DNA of 58,699 nt from the NCBI RefSeq assembly GCF_016786355.1, contig NZ_JADWYX010000020.1:43311-102009 (forward strand). The letters run 5' to 3'. A program made the translations under genes and the position numbers. Source of the stretch: Frankia sp. AgB1.9 (GTDB lineage: Bacteria; Actinomycetota; Actinomycetes; Frankiales; Frankiaceae). Positions 8,018 through 20,150 of the stretch are shown piece after piece. Under the pieces are notes generated by a model. It saw only the letters and a list, made by a program, of their open reading frames with translations, was not told the origin of the DNA and ran no database searches. The stretch's first letter is position 1. Each line of letters starts with the position of its first letter.

Positions 8018-8092
8018 TGATCGCTGTTTCGGCCCTCTGGTGGTCGTGAGACAGGCCTGATCACAACCAGACGAGGGCCGAAACGGCGATCA
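8018..8092. repeat. Large imperfect palindrome between ald and DUF779 genes
   Basis: The outer arms TGATCGCTGTTTCGGCCCTC (8018-8037) and the complement at 8073-8092 match at 19 of 20 positions. The inner part also pairs partly (TCTGGT with ACCAGA). The 75-bp element lies between two genes normally co-transcribed. It could be a dispersed palindromic repeat, a processing site or a partial terminator giving lower DUF779 expression. Confidence 0.7.
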
Positions 8093-8140
8093 CTGGCACC
8101 AGCGTGCCCGGCGGCGCCGCCGGGATGGGCCGGACCTGCT

Positions 8141-9664
<1,524 letters not shown>

Positions 9665-9781
9665 CGCGCGTCCTTCCTGACGTAGGACTGGTGCCGCTGC
9701 TGACCGAGGGCCGCGCGAGGCGTCGTTGTGCCCCGCGGCCCTGGGCCGTTGTGCGTCCCGGACGGTAGCCGCGCCGACGTT

Positions 9782-9794
9782 GCAATCCCGTTGC
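9782..9794. promoter_or_regulatory. Candidate operator GCAA-N5-TTGC
   Basis: A short inverted repeat, GCAA-TCCCG-TTGC, lies in the 294-bp intergenic region between the divergent aldehyde dehydrogenase and GAF-regulator genes. It is a candidate activator site; the short arms make chance occurrence possible. Confidence 0.25.
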
Positions 9795-9932
9795 CAGCGC
9801 TTCTTCGTCGCCGCCCGGGTCCGGAGGCGATGACCGGAACGGGCCATTGCGTGTCCTGTCGGGTATCGGGACGGTTTCGGGCCGGACCAGGTCGGCGTAG
9901 TGTGATCCCCGTCATACGGCTCCTGGCGGAGT

Positions 9933-9948
9933 CGCTTCGATCGAAGCG
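9933..9948. promoter_or_regulatory. 16-bp perfect palindrome upstream of regulator
   Basis: CGCTTCGATCGAAGCG is fully self-complementary and ends 10 nt before the GTG start of the GAF regulator. Its position over the ribosome-binding region suggests autorepression or a shared operator for the divergent pair. Confidence 0.45.
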
Positions 9949-9958
9949 GTGATCGAGC

Positions 9959-11230
9959 GTGACGGATGAGGTGACCGCGCCGCGGCTGGTGCGGCAGGCG
10001 CGCGAGGCGGTCGCGGCCGGCGCGCCGCTGCCGCTCGCTGCCACGCGCGCCCCGCGTCCCCTGGTCCGGCGCACGGTCGTCGACTCGTGGGCCCGGTCCC
10101 GGTCGTTCGGCGTGGACCCGGACCGCAACTCCCCGCCGCTGCGGCTGGCCGGGGACCGACTGCGGGCCGCGCGGTCGGCCTATCCACTCGCCGCCGTCCT
10201 GCCGCTGGTCCGTGACCTGCTCGTCGCGCGGGCCGGCGCCGACGGGTTGATCGTCGCGGTCAGCGACGCCGACGGAACGTTGCTGTGGGTCGAGGGCGAC
10301 CACACCGTGCGCGGCCGGGCCGAGGAGGTGGGCTTCCTGGCCGGTGCCGGCTGGGACGAGGCCCACGCCGGCACGAACGCGCCGGGGCTGGCGCTGGCCA
10401 TCGACGGCGTGGCGCGGGTCGCCGCCGCCGAGCACTGGGTCCGCACCGTCCGGCCGTGGAGCTGCTCCGCGAGCCCGGTGCACGACCCGGCGGACCACCG
10501 GGTCATCGGCGCCGTCGACGTCACGGGGGACGGGCGGGCCGCGTCGACCGCGGTGCTCGCGCTGATCTCCGCGACGGTCGCCGCCGCCGAGCGCGAACTG
10601 CTGATCCGGCGCCTCACCGACCCCACCACCGACCGTGACGCGTCTGTGGGCAACCGTCTGGAGGTCGCCTGCCCGGAGGCGCCGGTGCTCGTCGTCGCCG
10701 GAAGGCGGGTACCGGTCACCCCGCGCCACGCCGAGCTGCTCCTGCTGCTGGCCGAGCACCCCGACGGCCTGACCGCTGACGAGCTGGCCGCCGCGGTCGA
10801 CGAGCGCGCGCTGGACCCGGTGACCATCCGGGCCGAGCTGTCCCGGCTGCGCCGGGTCGTCGGGCCCGGTCTGGTGCGGTCCCGGCCCTACCGCCTCGTC
10901 GGCCCGCTGCACACCGACGTCGCGGAGCTACGCAAGCTCCTCGCCGCCGGAGACCACCGGGCCGTCCTCGACCGGTGGGCCGGACAGCTGTTGCCGCGCT
11001 CGGCCGCACCGGCGGTCAAGGTGCTGCGCGACCGGCTGCGCGCCGAGGTACGGGTCGGCCTGCTGCGCCGGCGCGACGCGGCGCTGCTGCTGCGCTGGGC
11101 CGACGGCCCGGCCGGCGAGGACGACCTCGCCGTCTGGGAGGCCTGCTGCCGGCTGTTGCCGCCCGGCCCCGACCGGGACAGGGCGACCGCCCGGGTCGGC
11201 CTGCTGCACCGCGAGCTCGCCGCCGGATAG
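9959..11230 (+). CDS. GAF-domain transcriptional regulator (AcoR-like, no AAA domain)
   Basis: A 423-residue regulator. The N-terminus carries [16 protein letters not shown], typical of AcoR-type regulators, then a GAF domain (about 75-210; [20 protein letters not shown] is the conserved segment). The C-terminal half has a winged-helix-like part ([35 protein letters not shown]). The sigma-54 AAA+ domain and Fis helix of classical AcoR are missing, as in many actinomycete versions. It is divergent from the aldehyde dehydrogenase gene and probably controls it in response to an aldehyde or alcohol. GTG 9959 follows the palindrome at 9933-9948. Confidence 0.85.
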   Translation: MTDEVTAPRLVRQAREAVAAGAPLPLAATRAPRPLVRRTVVDSWARSRSFGVDPDRNSPPLRLAGDRLRAARSAYPLAAVLPLVRDLLVARAGADGLIVAVSDADGTLLWVEGDHTVRGRAEEVGFLAGAGWDEAHAGTNAPGLALAIDGVARVAAAEHWVRTVRPWSCSASPVHDPADHRVIGAVDVTGDGRAASTAVLALISATVAAAERELLIRRLTDPTTDRDASVGNRLEVACPEAPVLVVAGRRVPVTPRHAELLLLLAEHPDGLTADELAAAVDERALDPVTIRAELSRLRRVVGPGLVRSRPYRLVGPLHTDVAELRKLLAAGDHRAVLDRWAGQLLPRSAAPAVKVLRDRLRAEVRVGLLRRRDAALLLRWADGPAGEDDLAVWEACCRLLPPGPDRDRATARVGLLHRELAAG

Positions 11231-11399
11231 AAGCCGGCCGCACCCCGGCCCTCGCCTGCGGACGTGACTCTCGTGGCTACAGTGGGCCTACCACGCTGTC
11301 ACGGATTCTGGGCCGGTCAGCGCCGCCGCGCCAAGGACGCTCAGCGTCGCCTCGGCCTGGCGCCGCCGGTCTCTCCCTCGGGCAAATCGGAGCCACCTC

Positions 11400-14483
<3,084 letters not shown>

Positions 14484-14505
14484 CCTGCCCCGATTCGGTG
14501 GAGCT

Positions 14506-14530
14506 GGGGGCGTCGCCGGTCGACGCCCCC
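14506..14530. terminator. Bidirectional terminator hairpin
   Basis: GGGGGCGTCG (14506-14515) pairs perfectly with CGACGCCCCC (14521-14530) over a 5-nt loop. It lies between the convergent glyS and tetR genes, 22 nt and 8 nt from their stops, and can serve both. Confidence 0.75.
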
Positions 14531-14538
14531 TGGGCGAG

Positions 14539-15183
14539 CTAGTCGGTCGCCAGGCCGGCGAGGAGCGCGCGGATCGTGGCCGCGGCCGCGTCGCGCGTCT
14601 GGGTGGGGTGCGGCGAGCTGGCGATCAGCATGCCTGCACGGGTGAGGGCGCCGAGCAGTAGCCGGGCGAGCGTCTCAGGGTCGGCGACCCGGATCCTCCC
14701 CGCTGCCGCGGCACCTCGCAGCGCGTCGACGATCGCCGTGTACGCGTAGCGCTCGTCGAGCTCGGTGAAGCGGGCGAGCCCGAGGACCGCCGGCGCGTCG
14801 GTGATGACGATCCGCGCCACGTCTGGTCGCAGGACGGCGTCGAGAAACGCTTCGAAGCCACGGGCCAGCGACTCGATCTCGTCGGGCGCCTCGACGGCGG
14901 CCCGGGACGAGGCCGCCAGGAGATCGACGTGCACCTGTTCGAAGACGGTCTCGAACAGCCCGGTCTTGGTCGGGAAGTGGTGGTAGAGCGCGCCGGTGGT
15001 CACGCCCGCCGCTCGCGCCAGGTCGTCGACGGAGGTCGCCGCGAACCCCCGCTCGCCGAACAGCTCGCGTCCCGCCGCGACCAGCGCTGCCCGGGTCTGC
15101 GCCACCTGCTGGGCTCGCAGGGAACGTGGACGCCGCTCGGGCTCGGGCTCGGTGGGCACCTGGTGGTCGGGCACGTCGTCCAT
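14539..15183 (-). CDS. TetR-family transcriptional regulator
   Basis: A 214-residue repressor. An Arg/Pro-rich N-terminal tail of about 25 residues precedes the helix-turn-helix (FGERGFAATSVDDLARAAGV-TTGALYHHFPTKTGLF). The C-terminal ligand-binding domain is of the TetR_C33-like type. It is divergent from a DinB-like gene; palindromic ATAG-rich sites in the 110-bp space are likely its operators, giving autorepression and control of the neighbour. The ligand is unknown. Confidence 0.92.
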   Translation of the reverse strand: MDDVPDHQVPTEPEPERRPRSLRAQQVAQTRAALVAAGRELFGERGFAATSVDDLARAAGVTTGALYHHFPTKTGLFETVFEQVHVDLLAASSRAAVEAPDEIESLARGFEAFLDAVLRPDVARIVITDAPAVLGLARFTELDERYAYTAIVDALRGAAAAGRIRVADPETLARLLLGALTRAGMLIASSPHPTQTRDAAAATIRALLAGLATD

Positions 15184-15222
15184 TAAGCCCGCCGATCGCC
15201 GTTGCGCGCCGCCGTGCCGTCA

Positions 15223-15257
15223 ACATAGTGTCCCTATGTGAGATAGCAACACTATGT
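15223..15257. promoter_or_regulatory. TetR operator candidates
   Basis: ACATAG-TGTCC-CTATGT (15223-15239) is a perfect inverted repeat, and a further CTATGT half-site lies at 15252-15257. AT-rich repeated half-sites in a GC-rich genome, between tetR and the divergent gene, are a typical operator arrangement. Confidence 0.55.
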
Positions 15258-15293
15258 GGGCGTCGAGTGCGGGCGCCGGACGAGAGGAAAGCC

Positions 15294-16040
15294 GTGACGA
15301 GCCGAGCGATCACAGCGTTGGGCCACGAACGAGAGACGCTCCTGGAGATCTGTGCCGGCCTCGACGAAACCGAGGCGCTGGCGCCGAGCGGTTGCCCCGG
15401 CTGGACGACGAAGGACGTCGTGGCCCATCTGGCGGCGCTGTTCTGGGTCGTGGTCGACCCCGCCGCGCTGCCCGACGTCGCCGGACTGCCGACCGAGCGG
15501 GCGCAGGACGTCCTGGTCGAGTCCCGCCGGAGCTGGAGCTTCGAGCGGGTGCGCGCCGACTACGCGCAGGTCAGTGTTCAGGCCCTCGCCCGGCTGGCCG
15601 CCCTGGAGACCATGGAGATCGAGGTCTCTCTCGGCGACCTCGGAACCTACGCCGCCCCGACGCTTCCGACGGCGTTCTGCTTCGACCACTACGTCCACAT
15701 CCGCGCGGACCTGTTCGCCCCGCGCGGCTCGCTCGCCGGTTTGCCGCCCGCCTCGGACGCGTCCACGCTGGCCGCGGCCCTCGACTGGGTCGAGGCCGCC
15801 CTGCCCCAGCAGAACGTGGAGCTGGTCGCCACCCTGACCGGCACGGTCGAGATCGCCCTCGGCGGCCCGGCCGCTCGGCTGCTGCGCGTCGGCTCGGGCG
15901 ACCCGATGGCCCGTATCACCTCGGACCCCGCCGGGTTCCTCCGCTGGGTCACGCAGCGCGCGGCCTGGGAGGACACCGGCGCGGCCGCGACGGGCGACGA
16001 GACATCGCTGGCGGTCGCCCGCCGGCTCCGGGTCTTCTGA
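15294..16040 (+). CDS. DinB-like maleylpyruvate isomerase family protein
   Basis: A 248-residue protein starting at GTG 15294 with GAGAGGAAA just upstream; a longer reading would run through the operator region. The N-terminal SGCPGWTTKDVVAHL segment is the mycothiol-dependent maleylpyruvate isomerase/DinB-2 signature, with a metal-ligand His; FDHYVHIRADL carries the other expected histidines. The C-terminal 70 residues resemble the SCP2-like domain of this family. Members use mycothiol as cofactor for isomerisation or conjugation. The divergent TetR gene probably regulates it. Substrate cannot be inferred. Confidence 0.8.
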   Translation: MTSRAITALGHERETLLEICAGLDETEALAPSGCPGWTTKDVVAHLAALFWVVVDPAALPDVAGLPTERAQDVLVESRRSWSFERVRADYAQVSVQALARLAALETMEIEVSLGDLGTYAAPTLPTAFCFDHYVHIRADLFAPRGSLAGLPPASDASTLAAALDWVEAALPQQNVELVATLTGTVEIALGGPAARLLRVGSGDPMARITSDPAGFLRWVTQRAAWEDTGAAATGDETSLAVARRLRVF

Positions 16041-16080
16041 CCCGCGCAACCGGCGGGCCAGGGGTCTGGGCTTGGGGGGA

Positions 16081-16752
16081 CTACTCGCCGACGACCAGGG
16101 CCAGGGTGAAGCCGTCGTAGCCCTTGTTGCCGACGGTCTGGACCGCGGTCGCGCTGACGCGCGGCTCGGCGGCGATCAGGTCGTGCAGCTCGCGGGTGCC
16201 CACGACGCTCGGGTCCTGGCTGTCCGGGTTGGCCACCTGGCCCTCCCGGACGACGTTGTCGACGATGATGACGCTGCCCGGCTTCGTGAGCTTCACGGCC
16301 CACTGGAAGTAGGCCGGGTTGTTGACCTTGTCGGCGTCGATGAAGACCAGGTCGAACGGCCCGGCGGCCTCCGCCAGCAGCTTGGGCAGGGTGTCCAGCG
16401 CCGGGCCGACCCGGATGTCGACGACGTCCGCGAGCCCGGCGCGCGCGACGTTGGCCGTCGCGACGGCGGCGTGCCGCGGGCTGACCTCCAGGGTGACCAG
16501 CCGCCCGTCGGCCGGCAGGGCCCGGGCCAGCCAGATCGTGCTGTAGCCGCCCAGCGTCCCGACCTCCAGGATCCGGCTGGCTCCCCGGATCCGCGCCAGC
16601 AGGTGCAGCAGCTTCCCCTGCGTCGCGGAGACCTGGATCGACGGGATCCCGGCCGCCACGGTCGCCTTCAGCGCCTCCTCCAGTGCCGGGTCCGCCGCCA
16701 CCAGCTTGCCGTCGAAGTAGTGGTCGACCGCTGTCCAGAGCTCGTACGACAT
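16081..16752 (-). CDS. O-methyltransferase (class I, SAM-dependent)
   Basis: A 223-residue protein; ATG 16752 has AGGAGG 6 nt upstream. It matches the caffeoyl-CoA/catechol O-methyltransferase family: RILEVGTLGGYSTIWLARAL is motif I, FDLVFIDADKVNN binds SAM and metal, and VDNVVREGQV is the later metal-binding loop. By family, it methylates a catechol-like hydroxyl with Mg2+. It is convergent with the DinB-like gene, 40 bp away. Upstream lies a 15-bp tandem repeat array. The biological substrate is unknown. Confidence 0.9.
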   Translation of the reverse strand: MSYELWTAVDHYFDGKLVAADPALEEALKATVAAGIPSIQVSATQGKLLHLLARIRGASRILEVGTLGGYSTIWLARALPADGRLVTLEVSPRHAAVATANVARAGLADVVDIRVGPALDTLPKLLAEAAGPFDLVFIDADKVNNPAYFQWAVKLTKPGSVIIVDNVVREGQVANPDSQDPSVVGTRELHDLIAAEPRVSATAVQTVGNKGYDGFTLALVVGE

Positions 16753-16850
16753 CCAGGCCTCCTCGCCACACCGCGGCGCCACCTCGCGCCCGCGCCCAGT
16801 CCACCCTGACGACCCCGACGGTCCAGTACCAGCGCATCGGCCCTGTCTGG

Positions 16851-16925
16851 TCCGCCACACGAGAGTCCGCCACACACCGGCCCGCCACACACGGGTCGGC
16901 TACACAGAGGTCCGCCACACAGGGG
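16851..16925. repeat. 5 x 15-bp tandem repeat
   Basis: Five adjoining 15-bp units begin at 16851, 16866, 16881, 16896 and 16911, with consensus TCCGCCACACAGRGG. The array lies between the methyltransferase start and the reductase gene stop, in non-coding DNA. Confidence 0.85.
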
Positions 16926-16958
16926 TCGGTGCCCCTCGCCGCCACGCGCGACGCCGGG

Positions 16959-17717
16959 CTACCGGCCGGTCGGCCCGAACCGCTCGGTCCGGACCCGGGA
17001 CGGGTCATGGCCGCCGGCGACGAGCAGGTCGGCGACGGCCTCGACGAAGCCCGTCGGCCCGCAGACGAAGCACAGCGGAGCTAGGTCCGCCGGCCAGCCC
17101 GCCGCGCCGAGGTCGGCCGCGGTGATCCGTCGCGGCGGTCCCGGCCAGCCCTCCGGGGCGGTCCGGGTGTAGACGTACGTGATGTCGAGGCCGCCGTCGG
17201 CGGGCAGGCGCCGGCGCAGCTCGGCCGCGTAGTAGGCCTGTTCCGGGCCGCGCACCGAGTAGACGAGCCGGAACGGGACCCGGCTCGCGGCGGCGCGCCG
17301 GGCCCGGATCATGGCCATCAGCGGGACGACCCCGGAGCCACCGGCGACCAGCAGCACGGGATCGGGCGGGCCGGCGGGGTCCCAGACGAACCAGCCGCCG
17401 ATCGGGCCGCGCAGCTCCACCGGGTCGCCGACCGAGAACACCTCGACCAGGTAGGGCGAGACCTCGCCGTCGAGTACCCGCTGGATGGTGACCTCGACCC
17501 GGTCGCCGTCGGCGGGCGCGGCCAGCGAGTAGGCACGCGACGCCCGGTAGCCGTCCTCGGCCGTCAGCCGGATGTCGACCCGCTGCCCGGCCAGGTGCCC
17601 CGGCCAGCCCGGCACGTCCAGGACGAGGGTGCGCGCGGTCGGCGTCTCGTCGACGATCGCGACGAGCCGGCCGGTCCGCCACCCCATCCTGGCCCCGACC
17701 CGCGTCGGTCCGGCCAT
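16959..17717 (-). CDS. FAD/NAD(P)-binding ferredoxin-reductase-type protein
   Basis: A 252-residue reductase without an iron-sulfur domain. RASRAYSLAAP is the FAD-binding RxYS motif, VLLVAGGSGVVPLMAMIR the NAD(P)-binding glycine-rich loop, and LCFVCGPTGFVEAV the C-terminal CG-P motif. It would pass electrons from NAD(P)H to a partner. The gene upstream on the same strand encodes a molybdopterin sulfite-oxidase-like protein; such pairs recur in actinomycetes, so the reductase probably feeds that enzyme. ATG 17717 is preferred, with GAGGGG 11 nt upstream. A repeat-filled gap of 172 bp separates the pair. Confidence 0.85.
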   Translation of the reverse strand: MAGPTRVGARMGWRTGRLVAIVDETPTARTLVLDVPGWPGHLAGQRVDIRLTAEDGYRASRAYSLAAPADGDRVEVTIQRVLDGEVSPYLVEVFSVGDPVELRGPIGGWFVWDPAGPPDPVLLVAGGSGVVPLMAMIRARRAAASRVPFRLVYSVRGPEQAYYAAELRRRLPADGGLDITYVYTRTAPEGWPGPPRRITAADLGAAGWPADLAPLCFVCGPTGFVEAVADLLVAGGHDPSRVRTERFGPTGR

Positions 17718-17738
17718 CGTCCGCGTCACCCCTCTCAA

Positions 17739-17860
17739 ACGCGACTCTTGCCCGCTCACCCGCGACTCTCAGCCGCGACCGTCACTCGTTGCTCTCGTTC
17801 GCGGCTTTCACCGGCCGCTCGCGACTTTCGCCCGCCGCTCTCGTCCGCGATTTTCACCCG
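17739..17860. repeat. Cluster of six degenerate direct repeats
   Basis: Read on the minus strand, six copies of a motif close to GTGARAGTCGCG occur with irregular spacing: GTGAAAATCGCG, GCGAAAGTCGCG, GTGAAAGCCGCG, GTGACGGTCGCG, CTGAGAGTCGCG and GCAAGAGTCGCG. They fill the gap between the sulfite-oxidase-like and reductase genes. They may be protein-binding repeats or a decayed minisatellite. Confidence 0.6.
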
Positions 17861-17889
17861 CAGTTCCGCCCGCGGCCGGGGCCGGCTGG

Positions 17890-18486
17890 TCAGTCGCCCT
17901 GGTAACGCTCCTCCCGCCAGGGGTCGCCGCGGTCGTGGTAGCCGGCCGCCTCCCAGAAGCCGGGGGAGTCCTCGGGCATGAGCTGAATGCCGCGGACCCA
18001 CTTGGCCGACTTCCAGAAGTACAGGTGCGGGACGAGGAGGCGGGCCGGGCCACCGTGCTCGGGGTCCAGGTCCTCGCCGTCGTACCGGTGCGCCACCCAG
18101 GCCTGGCCGTCGAGCAGATCCTCCAACGGCAGGTTCGTGGTGTAACCGCCGTAGGAGTGGATCATCGCGTAGTCCGCGGCCGTCTCGACGTCCTCGAACA
18201 GGGTGTCGAGCGAGACGCCCTTCCAGGTGGTGGCGAACTTCGACCAGCGGGTGACGCAGTGGATGTCGACCGTCGGGGTCTCCTGCGGCAGCGCCTGGAA
18301 CTCGGCCCAGTTCCACGAGTACCGTTCGCCGGTCTCGCTGGTGATCGTGAACTGCCACCGGTCCGTCGGGACCCGCGGCGTCGGCCCGGCCGAGAGCACC
18401 GGAAAGTCCTCTTCCTCGTACTGGCCGGGCGGAAGCATGGTGTTGCCCCGGCGCCGACCGTGAAACCCCGGCGAGACGATCCCCAT
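17890..18486 (-). CDS. Sulfite oxidase-like molybdopterin oxidoreductase
   Basis: A 198-residue protein with the oxidoreductase molybdopterin-binding domain. PTVDIHCVTRWSKF contains the Cys expected to ligate molybdenum; TTWKGVSLDTLF and GGYTTNLPLEDLLDGQAWVA are the following conserved blocks, and HGGPARLLVPHLYFWKSAKW closes the domain. There is no heme or dimerisation domain and no Tat signal, so it is a small cytoplasmic type. ATG 18486 is used; a longer reading adds 48 unconserved residues. The downstream FAD/NAD reductase is the likely electron partner. The substrate is unknown. Confidence 0.88.
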   Translation of the reverse strand: MGIVSPGFHGRRRGNTMLPPGQYEEEDFPVLSAGPTPRVPTDRWQFTITSETGERYSWNWAEFQALPQETPTVDIHCVTRWSKFATTWKGVSLDTLFEDVETAADYAMIHSYGGYTTNLPLEDLLDGQAWVAHRYDGEDLDPEHGGPARLLVPHLYFWKSAKWVRGIQLMPEDSPGFWEAAGYHDRGDPWREERYQGD

Positions 18487-18628
18487 GCGGCCCAGGATTT
18501 CACGTCCCCACCGGCCGTGACCGGGCACGGGCCTCACCAGCGCCAACTCACATGGTGGATCGGTCTCACATGGTGAATCGGTGGCGGCGCGATCGAACCG
18601 GAGCCGGCCGCAGTACGTCAATGTCGGC

Positions 18629-19609
18629 ATGATCGGGCGAAGCTGGGCCGGCCGGGCGCTCGCGGCTGGGATCGTGGCGACACTGGCGCTGGCGACAGGC
18701 TGCCACCGGGGTGAGTCGACGAATCCGCTGGTCGAGCGGTACTACCAGGGCTGGCCGGCCGGTGCGGGTCTGTCGGAACCGGCCGGGGCCGGCCCGGTGG
18801 CGGTGCTCCAGCCGAACCACCGGATGGAGCTCGCGCTGACGGGCAGCAGCTCCTGCCCGAGCCTGCCCGTCGCGCTGACGGTCGTCGACCGGCACGCGAT
18901 CGAGGTCCGGGCCGCCCGGCTCACGCCCACCTCCACGTCGACCAGGTCCGAGGCGTTGGCGGTGTGCGCCAACGACACCGTGCCGACGACGAGCGTGCTC
19001 AGACTGCCGCCGGCCGTGGATACCACGCGGCCGGTGCTGGTCACCGTCCATTTCGCCCCGGGCGGCGCGGCCGAGATCGTCACCGCCTATCCGGCGTCGG
19101 GCCTGGCCCCGATTGGCGTGGCTCCGACCGGCCTGGTCCCGATGCCGGACAGCACGCTGGTCAGCGGAGGCGTTCTCCCCGCGGACGCGGTGTCGTCCCG
19201 GGCCGCGATCCGGGCGGCCTTCGACCGCGCGCTGACCGGCACCGACCCGGCGGGTACAACCAGTGCCCCCGCGGGCGGCGGGTTCGCGCCGACGGACCGG
19301 TCCGGTTGGGCGCTCGCCGCGGTCGAGGACGGCCCGGCGATGCGTCGCCCGCTGGCCGAGCTGGTCAGGCGCTTCCCGGCCGCGGCGCGCTCGTCCCAGG
19401 TCGTCGTCGGCGCGATCGACTTCGTGGACGTCAACCACGCCACGGTGCGGTACACGCTGAGCTTCACCGGCGCCGGAAGCGGCACCCCGCGGACCGGCAC
19501 GGCGGTCCGTGCCGGCGCGGGTACCGCAGCGGACCCGGACTGGAAGGTCGGCCGGGACACCTACTGCGCCGTCCTCTCCCTCGCCGGTGTCGCCTGCCCC
19601 CCGGCCTAA
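18629..19609 (+). CDS. Putative secreted lipoprotein
   Basis: A 326-residue protein beginning MIGRSWAGRALAAGIVATLA, a signal peptide, followed by ALATGC, a weak lipobox with Cys at about 26. The mature part has no domain I recognise; it has several short beta-rich, Val/Thr-rich stretches and a paired-Cys region near the end (DTYCAVLSLAGVACPP). ATG 18629 is preferred to the longer start at 18581 because it begins directly with the signal sequence. It is divergent from the sulfite-oxidase-like gene. It is followed by a long, lower-GC intergenic region. Confidence 0.7.
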   Translation: MIGRSWAGRALAAGIVATLALATGCHRGESTNPLVERYYQGWPAGAGLSEPAGAGPVAVLQPNHRMELALTGSSSCPSLPVALTVVDRHAIEVRAARLTPTSTSTRSEALAVCANDTVPTTSVLRLPPAVDTTRPVLVTVHFAPGGAAEIVTAYPASGLAPIGVAPTGLVPMPDSTLVSGGVLPADAVSSRAAIRAAFDRALTGTDPAGTTSAPAGGGFAPTDRSGWALAAVEDGPAMRRPLAELVRRFPAAARSSQVVVGAIDFVDVNHATVRYTLSFTGAGSGTPRTGTAVRAGAGTAADPDWKVGRDTYCAVLSLAGVACPPA

Positions 19610-20149
19610 CCGCCCGCGCGGCAGGCGATGCCGGGCGACGGCGCGGCGGGCCGCGATGGCGGCGCGGAAGGCATCTTTTTCGGACCACCCGCCGGCTGCG
19701 CGGCTGAGAGTGGAGGTATCCCTGCCATGCAGGGTGATAATCGCCCTGGGACGCACATTTTTGCCCTGGATATCGCCTGTGAAGGGCTTGGCGAGGAGTA
19801 AGTCGCTCTTGGCGTAGCTGAAAAATGATCGGCGCGCAGGTGACGCGATCTGGCCGACGGTCTTCTGTTCGAAGGTAATCGATTCAAGTTCGGTTACCTG
19901 GTCCGCGGTCGCCGAACAATCTCGTGCATCTCGATCGAAAATTTCGCTGTCGCTTGCGCCCGCGTGTGAGTAGGTGCTGGTAGGGGTGCGACACAACGGG
20001 GGACCGTGAATTTCAGGGGCGCCATTTCGAATGCCCTCCCAGTCTGACTGGAGGGTGCAGTTGTATTGTGGGCCCGACCGTCCATGAAGGCGCCACACTA
20101 GCATTTTAGTGCCTCTTGTGAAGAGTGGTCTGTCCGCTATTCTGGACGC
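19610..20149. other. 540-bp lower-GC intergenic region
   Basis: No convincing gene is seen. Base composition is visibly less GC-rich than the flanks. Small hairpins occur: CCCTGC-CAT-GCAGGG near 19730; AGGTAA...TTACCT around 19873-19900; and a 9-bp bulged stem at 20034-20055. The last 35 bp carry the promoter of the HNH nuclease gene. Confidence 0.6.
20034..20055. other. Bulged hairpin upstream of HNH nuclease gene
   Basis: CCCTCC-C-AGT pairs with ACT-GGAGGG around a CTG loop, with one bulged C. It lies about 60 bp upstream of the predicted promoter and may end transcription from upstream or act as an operator. Confidence 0.35.
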
Positions 20150-20150
20150 A
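20116..20150 (+). promoter_or_regulatory. Predicted leaderless promoter
   Basis: TTGTGA (20116-20121) and TATTCT (20138-20143) are 16 nt apart, a good sigma-70-type pair. Transcription would start 6-7 nt later, at or next to the ATG at 20150, and no Shine-Dalgarno is present, so the mRNA is probably leaderless. Confidence 0.5.

Noticed and set aside
11231..11399. A T-box or glycine riboswitch upstream of the glycyl-tRNA synthetase gene.
   Set aside because: The 169-bp leader shows no T-box sequence, specifier loop or terminator/antiterminator pair that I can recognise.
15126..15293. An N-terminal extension of the DinB-like protein from 15126.
   Set aside because: It would run through the tetR coding region and the operators; GTG 15294 has a good ribosome-binding site.
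16851..16925. A CRISPR array.
   Set aside because: The units are 15 bp and directly adjoining, without unique spacers, and no cas genes are in the window.
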